From NCBI RefSeq assembly GCF_000342005.1, contig NZ_AOHO01000074.1, positions 496,001 through 560,000 on the forward strand: 64,000 bases of DNA, in the 5' to 3' direction. The position numbers and the translations under genes are program-made. Positions within the stretch are counted from its first letter, which is position 1. Every line of letters begins with the position of its first letter. Under the pieces are notes generated by a model. That model saw nothing but the letters and a program-made list of their open reading frames with translations, was not told where the DNA came from and made no database searches. The DNA comes from Amycolatopsis decaplanina DSM 44594. GTDB lineage: Bacteria; Actinomycetota; Actinomycetes; Mycobacteriales; Pseudonocardiaceae. Below are positions 6,998 to 15,339 of the stretch, one piece after another.

Positions 6998-9571
6998 CCT
7001 CACGACGTGCGTGTACGCGGACTTCAGGTCCTTCACCGGGCCGGGTGGCGCGACCAGCGGTCCTTTCGCCCAGTCGCAGCCGAGTTCGTGCAGGACCTCC
7101 AGCTGCCGCGCGGTCTCGACCCCTTCGGCGACCACCACGAGGTCGACGGCGTGCGCCATCGCCATGATCCCGGCGACGATCGGCTCGGCGTCGCTCGACC
7201 TCCCGAGATCGGCCACGAACGAGCGGTCGATCTCGATCACGTTCAGATCGAGCCGGCACAGCTGAGCGAGCGAGGAGTACCCGGCGCCGAATCGTTCCGC
7301 GGTCACCCTCACGCCGGTCTTGCGCAGCGCGTCGACGGCGTCGGCCGCGTCCTTCAGCGCCGTCTCGTCGACGTCGAGGCTCAGGTCCTGCGGCACCAGC
7401 CCCGCGTCTTCCAGGATTGCCTGAACCACTTGCAGCAACGTGGGATCGCCCAGTTGGCGGACCGAAAGGCTCACATTCACATTACAGTGCACACCATGAT
7501 CGGCACGCCATCGAGAGATCTCGCAGGCGGCCTTGGCAAGGACCTCCGCCCCGATGACCGTCAAAAGATCGTCGTCGTCGGCGATCTCGGCCAATTCCGC
7601 CGGATCGATCGGTCCCCGGACGGGGTGATCCCAGCAGGACTTCGCCTTCACCGCGACCATGTCACCGGTCCGCAAATCGACGACGGGCTGGTAAACGGTC
7701 TCGACCAGGCCTTCCGCGACGGCGTTCCGCAGATCCTGCTCCAGCGCGAAACGGTCTTGCACTCGTTTCCGCATGATCGGCGCATAGAACGCATAACGGC
7801 CGGGTCCGAATGTTTTTGCCTGATACATCGCCAAATCGGCGTCTTCCAGCAATTCGTCGGCACTGCGGGTATCGCCGGGTTCGGCGATCACTATTCCAAT
7901 ACTCGTATTGATATGCAGTTCGCGGCCGTGCACGGTGAGCGATTCGGCGAGCCGCCGCTGGAGGTGATCGGCCAGCGCCCGCACCTCGGCGGCTTCGGCG
8001 TAACCGGTGGTGATGACCAGGAACTCGTCCCCGCCGAGCCGCCCGACCAGGTCCGAAGGCCCGGCGGCGGCCCGCAGCCGGTCGCCGACGATGCGCAGCA
8101 CCTGATCGCCGACGGTATGGCCGAGCGAATCGTTGATGATCTTGAACTTGTCGAGGTCGATGAACATCACGGTGGTCGTGCGCGCCGGATCGGCGATCGT
8201 GCGGCGCAGGTGGTTCAGCGCGAGCGTGCGGTTCGCGAGCCTGGTCAGCGGATCATGGGTGGCCTCGTAGGCCAGCCGTTCGCTGATCGCCCGGCGTTCG
8301 GTGATGTCGGCGAAGGACGTCAGCACCGAGGGCACGCTCTGACCCGGCGCCATCAGCGGACCGGAGGTCAGCGAAAGCCACCGATGCGCGCCGTCACGCC
8401 GCCGCACCTGCACGACCCGGCCGGTCTCGACCTTCCCGGACCGTCGCACGCGCGCGGACGGCAGATCGTCGACGGGTACCGGGACGCCGTACTCGTCATG
8501 CAGCCGCAGCGTCCGGCTCTCCAGGCCGACCAGGGAACCCGCCGGCACCCCGGCGATCCGGTGCGCCGCGGAGTTCGCCAGCTCGATGCGTCCGCCGGGG
8601 CCGACCAGCAGCACTCCTTCGTCGAGCGTCTCGACGACGGTGGCGAATTCGGCTTCGGCCCGGCGCTGCGCGGTCTCGTCGGCGCACAGCAGCACGTAAC
8701 CGTCGAACATCTCGGCCGCGGAGACACGCACCGCCAGCGCGGTGCCGTCGGCGCTGTAATGCGTCGCCTGCACGACACCGCCCGCCGCGACGACCTCACG
8801 CGGACTCATCGGCGCGCCGACGACCTCGGCCACCGGGACCCCGATGACCTGGTCGAGTTCATGTCCGTAGACGGCCTCGGCCGCCGGATTCCAGCTCGTC
8901 ACCAGCCCGTCGGGCGAGGTGGCGATGATCGCGTCGCTCGCGTGGCCGACCAGCGCGGCCTGAAACCGCAGACCGGCCTCGGCCGCCTTCTGCGTGGTCA
9001 GGTCGCGCATGATCACCTGATACGCGGGTTTGCCCTCCCAGGTGGTGAGCACCGCCTGGGATTCGACGGTGACACTTCGGCCCTGCAAGGTCCGCAGCGT
9101 CATCTCGGTCGGTTCGCTGAACGAGCCGGGCGAGGCCAGCGATCCGATCCGCGCCAGCAGCGCGTCCTGCGAGCCGGCGTCGACCAGATCCGTGATGTGC
9201 ATCCCGATGATCTCGGTCGACACCCTCGCCCCGACGAACCGCATGGTGGCCGAGTTCACGAACACGACCTTGCCCCGCTGATGAACACAGATCCCGTAAG
9301 GGCTCGCCTCCACCATCGTGAGATATTGCGTTCCCAAAGTGCCACCATCGGAATTTTGCTCCAAAAGGCGGTACCCCTGACCGAGAAAGGCGAGCGCGGG
9401 TTCGCCACGCTGATCCCTCTCGGCGGACAACTCGGTCAGCAGACGGACGAGCGACGCGTGCCGGTCGGGTTTTCCCACCGTGCGGGTCGCGGCGCCGTTC
9501 GCTGGCGAGGAATCCTGATCCGAGGGCCGGTGGGTGTCGGGAGTCCCACCGTCGAGATCGTCAGGATCCAT
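6989..9571 (-). CDS. PAS-PAS-PAS-GGDEF-EAL cyclic-di-GMP signalling protein with degenerate EAL domain
   Basis: An 860-residue soluble protein. About three PAS-like sensory domains (roughly residues 75-195, 205-300, 305-420) precede a GGDEF domain with an intact GGDEF motif near residue 512, so diguanylate cyclase activity is expected. The inhibitory RxxD site is absent (GPSD). The EAL domain (about 610-850) has lost key residues: EAL reads KAK, DDFG reads ERFG, and the lysine of the KID motif is Glu. Phosphodiesterase activity is therefore unlikely; it may serve as a binding or partner domain. The ATG at 9571 is preferred over an upstream TTG at 9580. Stop codon lies in a repeat. Confidence 0.92.
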   Translation of the reverse strand: MDPDDLDGGTPDTHRPSDQDSSPANGAATRTVGKPDRHASLVRLLTELSAERDQRGEPALAFLGQGYRLLEQNSDGGTLGTQYLTMVEASPYGICVHQRGKVVFVNSATMRFVGARVSTEIIGMHITDLVDAGSQDALLARIGSLASPGSFSEPTEMTLRTLQGRSVTVESQAVLTTWEGKPAYQVIMRDLTTQKAAEAGLRFQAALVGHASDAIIATSPDGLVTSWNPAAEAVYGHELDQVIGVPVAEVVGAPMSPREVVAAGGVVQATHYSADGTALAVRVSAAEMFDGYVLLCADETAQRRAEAEFATVVETLDEGVLLVGPGGRIELANSAAHRIAGVPAGSLVGLESRTLRLHDEYGVPVPVDDLPSARVRRSGKVETGRVVQVRRRDGAHRWLSLTSGPLMAPGQSVPSVLTSFADITERRAISERLAYEATHDPLTRLANRTLALNHLRRTIADPARTTTVMFIDLDKFKIINDSLGHTVGDQVLRIVGDRLRAAAGPSDLVGRLGGDEFLVITTGYAEAAEVRALADHLQRRLAESLTVHGRELHINTSIGIVIAEPGDTRSADELLEDADLAMYQAKTFGPGRYAFYAPIMRKRVQDRFALEQDLRNAVAEGLVETVYQPVVDLRTGDMVAVKAKSCWDHPVRGPIDPAELAEIADDDDLLTVIGAEVLAKAACEISRWRADHGVHCNVNVSLSVRQLGDPTLLQVVQAILEDAGLVPQDLSLDVDETALKDAADAVDALRKTGVRVTAERFGAGYSSLAQLCRLDLNVIEIDRSFVADLGRSSDAEPIVAGIMAMAHAVDLVVVAEGVETARQLEVLHELGCDWAKGPLVAPPGPVKDLKSAYTHVVRRM

Positions 9572-9705
9572 CTGATCCAAACCCCCTACTCGACTGATGT
9601 AGCTTCCGATTAGATCACTAAATCGACGTAGCCGTCCTCCCCGGACAGCTGACCGGTGCGGCTATTCCACCCCAGCGTTGACTTAATGTAGTCGAAGGGA
9701 AACAC

Positions 9706-10857
9706 GTGCGGAGCAAAACAGACATCTGCGGCATCGGCGCCGTAACCGCCTACGGCTGGGGGCGCGAAGCACTGTGGGAGGGTTTGGCCGGCGGCGTCCC
9801 CTGCGCCCAATTCGCCGAAGGCTTCGGGGAGACCCCGGATCTGCCGGGCTGGGTCGCACACGTGCCCGAGGGCGGACGGCCGAGGGACGGCAGCCTCCAC
9901 GCGCGCGCCCTGCTCGCCGCGGCACGGGAGGCGATCGAAGACGCCGGAGCGCGAGGCTGGTCGCCAGGACGCCGGGTCGGCGTCATCTCAGGCGGCGTCC
10001 GCGAGGACCTGCGGACCTGGGACAGGCTCACCGAACTCGGCGAGCAGCTCATGTACCGGCGCGAGTTCATCGGCATGATGCCCTCGACCCCGATCGCCAC
10101 GCTGATGTCGGAGTTCGGCTTCCACGGCCCCTCGATGGCCACGTCCGCGATGTGCGCGACCGGCAGCGCCGCGGTGCTCACCGCGAAGATGTGGCTGGAC
10201 GCGGGAATGGCCGATGACGTGGTCGTGGTCACCACCGATCTGTCCGCGACCAGGACGATGGTGCGCAACTTCGTGCACTGCGGGGTGGCGATCACCGACG
10301 TTCCCCCGCTCGAGGCGTGCCGTCCTTTCCAAGAGGGCACAAGGGGTTTCACCTTCTCCGAGGCCGCGGTCGCGGTGGTGCTGACCCAGCGGAAGACCGA
10401 CTCGTACGCCACCCTGCGGGGCGGCGCCATGACGCATGAAGCGCACAACGCGATGGCGCTCGACCCCGATCCGACGAACGCGGTCGCGGCGGTGACCGGG
10501 GCACTGGAGAACGCGAACGCCGCGCCGTCCGACGTCCGCTACCTGAACGCGCACGGAACGGGCACGAAACTGTGCCACCGCACGGAATCCCAGATCCTCG
10601 AAGCGGTCTTCCCCCGCGAGACCGAGATCTACTCGATCAAACCGCTGACCGGGCACAGCCAGTCGGGCAGCGCGCTGACCGAGATCGCGGCGATCTGTCT
10701 CGCGGCGGAGCGGGACCTGGTCCCGGCGCCGAAACCGGTGGCGGACGGGCATCCGCAGCTGATGGAGGGACCATCCCGGCCGGAAAGCGGGCTCACCGTC
10801 AAGACGTCGATCGGAATGGGCGGCTACGTCGCCGCTGTCGTGTTGGAGACCGCCTAG
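9706..10857 (+). CDS. Stand-alone beta-ketoacyl synthase (KAS I/II fold)
   Basis: A 383-residue thiolase-fold enzyme with a full Cys-His-His set: Cys near residue 150 (SAMCATGSAA), His in NAHGTGT near 282, and His in LTGHSQSG near 316. It therefore should be able to condense acyl thioesters. It starts at a GTG with GAAGGGA upstream. No acyl carrier protein, reductase or chain-length factor lies beside it, so it is not part of a visible polyketide or fatty-acid cluster. The active-site context (AMCATG instead of TACASG) departs from the usual FabF sequence. Confidence 0.85.
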   Translation: MRSKTDICGIGAVTAYGWGREALWEGLAGGVPCAQFAEGFGETPDLPGWVAHVPEGGRPRDGSLHARALLAAAREAIEDAGARGWSPGRRVGVISGGVREDLRTWDRLTELGEQLMYRREFIGMMPSTPIATLMSEFGFHGPSMATSAMCATGSAAVLTAKMWLDAGMADDVVVVTTDLSATRTMVRNFVHCGVAITDVPPLEACRPFQEGTRGFTFSEAAVAVVLTQRKTDSYATLRGGAMTHEAHNAMALDPDPTNAVAAVTGALENANAAPSDVRYLNAHGTGTKLCHRTESQILEAVFPRETEIYSIKPLTGHSQSGSALTEIAAICLAAERDLVPAPKPVADGHPQLMEGPSRPESGLTVKTSIGMGGYVAAVVLETA

Positions 10858-10967
10858 CGGGCAGTTCGATAACACACGGTCTCAACGTCGTCACGAACTG
10901 TCATTTTCCGTGCTCGGATGGTCGATACTTCCCAGTAGCGACAACGCATCGAAGCACGGAGGCGACC

Positions 10968-11633
10968 ATGAGCCCGCGAACGGCGTCCGACAACCTCGTC
11001 CACAACTACCTGTTCTTGCGGCGTGCCATAGGTTTCCTCGGGATCGGACTGCCCTTCGTGCTGGTCTTCGGGAAGATGGCCCTCGACGGCGGCGGCCTGC
11101 TCAACTCGATCAGCGGCTACTACTACTCGGGGATGCGGGACGTCTGGGTCGGCGTCATGTGCGCCATCGGCGTCTTCCTGTTGTCCTATCGGGGTTATGG
11201 CCGGGTCGACGACATCGCCGGGAACATCGCGGCGGTGGCCGCGGTCGGGGTGGCGCTCTTCCCGACGACGCCGTCGAACGGCGACCGCGCGGACGAGATC
11301 ATCGGTCTGCTGCACCTCGGCTTCGCCGCGGTCTTCTTCCTCACCTTGGCGTTCTTCTGCATCGTGCTGTTCACCAAGTCGGACAAGGAGATCCCCGGCG
11401 CCCGCAAACCCGAACGGAACCGGCTGTACGTCACCTCGGGCGTGATCATGCTGGTGTGCCTGGCGTTGATCGTGCTCTGCGGCCTGGTCTTCGACGATCT
11501 GACGAAGGACCTTTACCCGGCGCTGTGGCTGGAGTCGGTGGCGATCCTCGCGTTCGGCGTCGCGTGGCTGACCAAGGGCGGGACGCTGCTGCCGGACAAG
11601 ACGGTCACGGCGGGGACGCGCGTGACGGCCTGA
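10968..11633 (+). CDS. Six-helix integral membrane protein of unknown function
   Basis: A 221-residue protein starting at an ATG with GGAGG 5 nt upstream. Six hydrophobic segments separated by short loops are visible, with SISGYYYSGMRD after the first and FPTTPSN between the third and fourth. Overall layout resembles DUF998-like membrane proteins. No catalytic motif was recognised. The upstream 110 bp probably holds the promoter. Confidence 0.8.
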   Translation: MSPRTASDNLVHNYLFLRRAIGFLGIGLPFVLVFGKMALDGGGLLNSISGYYYSGMRDVWVGVMCAIGVFLLSYRGYGRVDDIAGNIAAVAAVGVALFPTTPSNGDRADEIIGLLHLGFAAVFFLTLAFFCIVLFTKSDKEIPGARKPERNRLYVTSGVIMLVCLALIVLCGLVFDDLTKDLYPALWLESVAILAFGVAWLTKGGTLLPDKTVTAGTRVTA

Positions 11634-11660
11634 CCTGTGCGGGAGCCGCGCCGATCAAGG

Positions 11661-11674
11661 TAAAGGAACCTTTA
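11661..11674. terminator. Small palindrome TAAAGGAACCTTTA
   Basis: Six-bp perfect arms around AA, 28 bp downstream of the membrane-protein stop and 26 bp upstream of the next start. It could be a weak terminator or an operator for the following gene. It resembles the centre of the AAAGGTCCCTT repeat family but is distinct. Confidence 0.35.
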
Positions 11675-11699
11675 TCCTCGGCCGGGTCGTTGACGCCTT

Positions 11700-12317
11700 A
11701 TGACCGATCGCATCGCACTCCAGCTCGGCCGCCGCGACCTGCTGGTGGTCGCGGGGATTCCCGGGGCGGGCAAGACCACCCTGCTGTCCCGGGCGGCGAC
11801 CGGCGCGATACCGGTGCTCGATTCCGACCAGGTCCGCGCGCGGCTGCGGGCACGGCTGCCGGCCGCGCTGCCGTACCGGTTCTACCGGCCACTGGTCCAT
11901 CTGTGGCATCGCGCGCGGGTCGTCCGGTTCGCGTTGACGGACGTCGGCCCGCTCGTCGTGCATGAGCCGTCGACCCGCGCGACGACCCGCGGGCTGCTGG
12001 CCCTGCTCGGCCTGCTGAGCCGCCGCCCGGTCCGGTTGCTGTGGCTCGACGTGACCCCGGAGGACGCCCGCGCGGGCCAAGTCGCGCGCGGGCGCGTCAT
12101 CCGGCGGCATTCGTTCGCCCGCCACGTCAAAAGGGCCGAGAAGGTGCGCCGTGATCTGCGCGGCGGCTGGGTCCCGGCGGGCTGGCACGGCGCGCGGATG
12201 GTGACCCGCGAGGTCACCGGGGCGCTGCGATTCGTCACCGAGGAGGAGCCGGGGAGACACCGCTCGGGCGACGTCCGGCTCCTCCGTGCCGAGCCGCCCG
12301 CGGCGCGGGCGGGATAG
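11700..12317 (+). CDS. P-loop ATPase / kinase-like protein
   Basis: A 205-residue protein with a Walker A motif GIPGAGKTT near residue 19 and an Asp in PVLDSDQVRARL that fits the zeta-toxin/gluconate-kinase style of small P-loop kinases. LLWLDVTPEDARAGQ may be the second strand and lid region. No partner gene of a toxin-antitoxin type is next to it. Substrate unknown. An ATG is used; the ribosome site is weak. Confidence 0.75.
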   Translation: MTDRIALQLGRRDLLVVAGIPGAGKTTLLSRAATGAIPVLDSDQVRARLRARLPAALPYRFYRPLVHLWHRARVVRFALTDVGPLVVHEPSTRATTRGLLALLGLLSRRPVRLLWLDVTPEDARAGQVARGRVIRRHSFARHVKRAEKVRRDLRGGWVPAGWHGARMVTREVTGALRFVTEEEPGRHRSGDVRLLRAEPPAARAG

Positions 12318-12342
12318 CGGTTCCGGCTCGGTTCATTCGTGG

Positions 12343-13497
12343 TCAGACACCCACGTAGTTCTCGGCGAAGAAGTCTTGGTGCGCCCGGGAAACCCGCAGG
12401 CTCTCCAAGCGCGCGTCCCGCAAGGCCCGCTGGAAGACGGCCTCGTCGTCGTACCCGGCCGGGCCGTGCAGAAGGTTGATCATCCAGAGCGAGAACTCCT
12501 GCGCACGCCAGATCCGCGGCAGGCAGTCGGCGGAGTAGCGTTCGAGCGCCGTCGTGTCGGTCTCGGTGAGGGCTTCGATCAACGCGTGCGCGAGGATCTC
12601 GGCCTCCATCAGCGCGAGATTCGCGCCTTTCGCCGCGGCGGGACTGATCAGGCTCGCCGCGTCGCCCGCGAGGAACAGGTTCCCCCGCTGGATCGTGTCC
12701 ATCACGCGTGAGGCCATGTCCACGATCCGACGCTCGATGATGGCGCCACGTTTGAGCTCGCCGTAGCGGTCGGCACGCATCCGCACGTGCAGTTCGTCCC
12801 AGATCCGGTCGTCTCCCCAGTTCTCCGGATCCTCACCGGGCGGGACTTCGAGGTAATAGCGCGTCACCGTCGACGTTCTCGCCATATGCCCGGCGAATCC
12901 GCGTTCGTGGATGGCGTAGCCGATCGCGGACATACTCGGCGGCGCCTCGGCGAGGATCGCCAGCCACGAAATGTCGTGGTCCCGGCGGAAGACCCGGGCC
13001 GGCACGGATCTCAGCGAGATCCCGCGCCTGCCGTCGCAGCCGGCGATGTACTTGGCACGCAAGAGAAGATCATCGGCGATGACCGTCGCGTCCATCCCCG
13101 ACACCGAGGAGACCTCGGTCCCGAACCTGATCTCCCCGCCGCGGGCGAGGAATTCCGCGATCAGGTCGGTGACCAGGAACTGTTGCGGATAAACGGTGTG
13201 CACCTCGCCGTTCCCGAGCTCGCTGTACTTCAGCTCGAATTCGGCCCGATCGTCACGGAAGGCGCAGGTGTCGTGCCGGACGCCGTTCGTGAGCAGTCCG
13301 TCGGCGAGCCCGTTCTCGGTGAGCACACGGACACTGTTCGCGGCCAGAAATCCCGCCCTGGCCCTGTTTTCGACATGCTCACGGCTTCGACGCTCAAGGA
13401 TCAAACAGTCGATTCCGGCCGCGCGCAGGAGATTTCCCAGCACCAGGCCCGCCGGACCGGCCCCCACGATCACCACGTCGGCATCGATCTTTCCCAC
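12343..13497 (-). CDS. pobA: 4-hydroxybenzoate 3-monooxygenase-like FAD hydroxylase
   Basis: A 384-residue group A flavoprotein hydroxylase. The FAD site GAGPAGLVLGNLL is at the N-terminus, followed by the ILERRSREHVENRARAG segment close to the PobA pattern. A GD motif FLAGDAASLISPAAAKG (near residue 280) binds the FAD ribityl chain. The GTG at 13497 follows GGGGGC and gives a length near the ~390 residues of characterised enzymes. No other aromatic-pathway gene is adjacent, so the exact aromatic substrate is not certain. Confidence 0.8.
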   Translation of the reverse strand: MGKIDADVVIVGAGPAGLVLGNLLRAAGIDCLILERRSREHVENRARAGFLAANSVRVLTENGLADGLLTNGVRHDTCAFRDDRAEFELKYSELGNGEVHTVYPQQFLVTDLIAEFLARGGEIRFGTEVSSVSGMDATVIADDLLLRAKYIAGCDGRRGISLRSVPARVFRRDHDISWLAILAEAPPSMSAIGYAIHERGFAGHMARTSTVTRYYLEVPPGEDPENWGDDRIWDELHVRMRADRYGELKRGAIIERRIVDMASRVMDTIQRGNLFLAGDAASLISPAAAKGANLALMEAEILAHALIEALTETDTTALERYSADCLPRIWRAQEFSLWMINLLHGPAGYDDEAVFQRALRDARLESLRVSRAHQDFFAENYVGV

Positions 13498-13569
13498 GAA
13501 AGCCCCCAGTACCTTCGCCCGCCCCCAGCGCGGTCCAAGGTACACAAAACGGCGTGCCGTCGTGGGCGT

Positions 13570-14511
13570 TCAGCTCTTCCGGTCGCGCGACCGCGCCCGG
13601 CGTTTCCCTTCGTGCATCGCCACGACGCGGGCGATCGGGATCGTGTGCCCCTGTTCGACGAGGTCGGCGGGCAGCGTCTGCGGCACCGGCATCGACTCGG
13701 CCCACGGATCCTTGTCCCCCAGGAGACCCGGCGCCGTATGGACGGTGAAATCGGCGGGGACCACGTTTTCGAGGACCTCCCAGGCCACCGGGAACGACAC
13801 CGTCAGTCCCGGCCGCAGCCGTGGGCTGTACGCCGCCGCGACCGTGTTCCCGCCCGCCCGCGTCGAATCGAGGTACACCTTTCCCTCGCGGTCTTCCACG
13901 ATGTACGCGGTCGTCGCGAGCGCCGGGTCGATCTTCTCCGCGCGGGCGGCGAGCGCGCGGGTCGCGGCCGCGACGTCTTCGAAGCCTTGTCCCGGCGTCA
14001 GCGGGACGAAGATGTGCACTCCCTTGGAACCGCTGGTCTTGACCGTCCCGACGAGTCCGGAGTCGGAGAGGGCCTGCCGCACCAGTACCGCGGCCTTCAC
14101 GACGTGGGTGAAATCGTCGCCAGGGGGCGGGTCGAGGTCCAGCACCAGATGGGTCGGACCCGCGTCGACGTCCGCGGTCATCAACGTCGGGTGGTACTCG
14201 ACGGCGCGCTGATTCGCGAACCACAGCAGGGTGCGGCGGTCGTCGCAGAGCGCGTACGACACCTGCCGTTTCGATGTCTCCGCCCACATCCCGTACCGCT
14301 TCACCCAGTCGGGCGTGTATTTGGGCAGGTTCTTCTGCATGAACGGTTCCTGGCCGCGCAGGACGCGGATCACCGAAAGCGGCCTGTTCTCCAGGACCGG
14401 AATAATGCGGCCCGCGACGGCGTCCAGATAGTCCACCAGGTCGCGTTTGGTCGCGCCCTCGAACAGCGGCTGGTCGAGGTTGGTCAGCTTGACCCCGTCG
14501 CGTTCACACAT
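13570..14511 (-). CDS. LigD-type polymerase/primase domain protein (NHEJ)
   Basis: A 313-residue stand-alone polymerase domain of the LigD family (archaeo-eukaryotic primase fold). The metal-binding DxD is seen in LVLDLDPPPGDD near residue 130 and the SGSKGVHIFVPL motif follows. Such proteins extend ends during non-homologous end joining. Neither Ku nor an ATP-dependent ligase is in this window. The ATG at 14511 is the first good start; the upstream ribosome site is weak. Confidence 0.85.
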   Translation of the reverse strand: MCERDGVKLTNLDQPLFEGATKRDLVDYLDAVAGRIIPVLENRPLSVIRVLRGQEPFMQKNLPKYTPDWVKRYGMWAETSKRQVSYALCDDRRTLLWFANQRAVEYHPTLMTADVDAGPTHLVLDLDPPPGDDFTHVVKAAVLVRQALSDSGLVGTVKTSGSKGVHIFVPLTPGQGFEDVAAATRALAARAEKIDPALATTAYIVEDREGKVYLDSTRAGGNTVAAAYSPRLRPGLTVSFPVAWEVLENVVPADFTVHTAPGLLGDKDPWAESMPVPQTLPADLVEQGHTIPIARVVAMHEGKRRARSRDRKS

Positions 14512-14533
14512 GGGGTGAGCCTGACACAAAAGC

Positions 14534-14579
14534 CTCGTGAGTGGTAATGACGGTTCTAACCGTCATTACCACTCACGAG
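14534..14579. repeat. 46-nt CTCGTGAGTGG palindrome, copy a
   Basis: Two perfect 22-bp arms (CTCGTGAGTGGTAATGACGG... and complement) around a 2-nt loop, lying between the AA10 gene end and the LigD-polymerase start. Other copies are at 19545, 25032 and 47512. Stem bases differ in a compensatory way between copies. Confidence 0.9.
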
Positions 14580-14587
14580 CCCGATCC

Positions 14588-15103
14588 CTAACTGATGTTG
14601 GCGTCGATACACGCGTAGAAGGCGTTCGCCGTGTCGTAGACGTTCCAGCGGGCGAGGATCTTGTGCCGCCCGCTCTGCTGCAGGTTCACGCTGTGGGTGA
14701 CCGTGGCCCCCGGCTGCGCGCCGCCATCGTTGATGGTCGCGACCTTGGCACCGTCGACGAAGTACTCCCAAGTGCTGGTGCGGTGGCGAGCCGTCAGCGT
14801 CCACCGGAACGTGGTGGTACGGCCGAGGGAATGCACCGTCCAGCCCTTGCTGTCGTCGTTGAGGTCCGCGAAACGGCCGACACCACCGTTACAGCTCATG
14901 AGCCCCTTGGGGCCCTCGACACTTTGCGGCTCCCATTTGATGGAGCCACAGGAAACGGTGTTCTGGGCGCATTGCGCCTGCCTGCTGGCAGGCGAGGAAA
15001 CGTAGCCGTGCGCGCTGGCGGTGCCCGCCGGGATCGCGACCAGAGCCGCCGGCACCATCGCCGCACCTGCCGCCAGGGTCAAAAGCCGTCGTTTGAAGCT
15101 CAT
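14588..15103 (-). CDS. AA10 lytic polysaccharide monooxygenase, chitin type
   Basis: A 171-residue secreted protein. A signal peptide (RRLLTLAAG ... GTASA) ends just before HGYVSSPASR, so the mature N-terminus is the histidine that, with an internal His (TARHRTSTW), forms the copper brace of AA10 enzymes. Four cysteines suit two disulfides. Single domain with no extra binding module. It oxidatively breaks chitin or cellulose chains; the HGYV..P.SR start is typical of chitin-active members. The ATG at 15103 has GGGG upstream, and two DasR-type sites lie about 140 bp upstream. Confidence 0.9.
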   Translation of the reverse strand: MSFKRRLLTLAAGAAMVPAALVAIPAGTASAHGYVSSPASRQAQCAQNTVSCGSIKWEPQSVEGPKGLMSCNGGVGRFADLNDDSKGWTVHSLGRTTTFRWTLTARHRTSTWEYFVDGAKVATINDGGAQPGATVTHSVNLQQSGRHKILARWNVYDTANAFYACIDANIS

Positions 15104-15241
15104 GCCTACCCCTTTCCCATCTCTGCACCCGCCGCCGACCCACTCGGGGAACCCGTCCGTCGAGTCGAGGGTTCCTGGGCCGCGGCGAGCGAAAACCACT
15201 GAAGGTTGGGACCCATCCGCCGAAGCGCCGAGCAGAGCGAA

Positions 15242-15273
15242 TGTGGTCTAGACCATAATTGGTTCAGACGACT
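15242..15273. promoter_or_regulatory. Two adjacent DasR-responsive-element-like sites
   Basis: TGTGGTCTAGACCATA contains the 12-bp core TGGTCTAGACCA of the Streptomyces DasR operator. It is followed without a gap by a second 16-mer ATTGGTTCAGACGACT that matches the consensus at 12 of 16 positions. The pair lies upstream of the LPMO gene, as expected for N-acetylglucosamine-responsive control of chitin genes. Confidence 0.7.
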
Positions 15274-15339
15274 CGGTCAAGAGTAACCAACCGGGCACTT
15301 GGAGTCGTGAAGATCGAACAGGGGTTGTCAAGCCGGACT

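Noticed and set aside
7007..9613. Plus-strand open frame of 868 codons opposite the GGDEF/EAL gene
   Set aside because: Arginine/histidine/glycine-rich translation typical of an antisense frame in high-GC DNA; no motif, and the minus strand encodes a clear multidomain protein.
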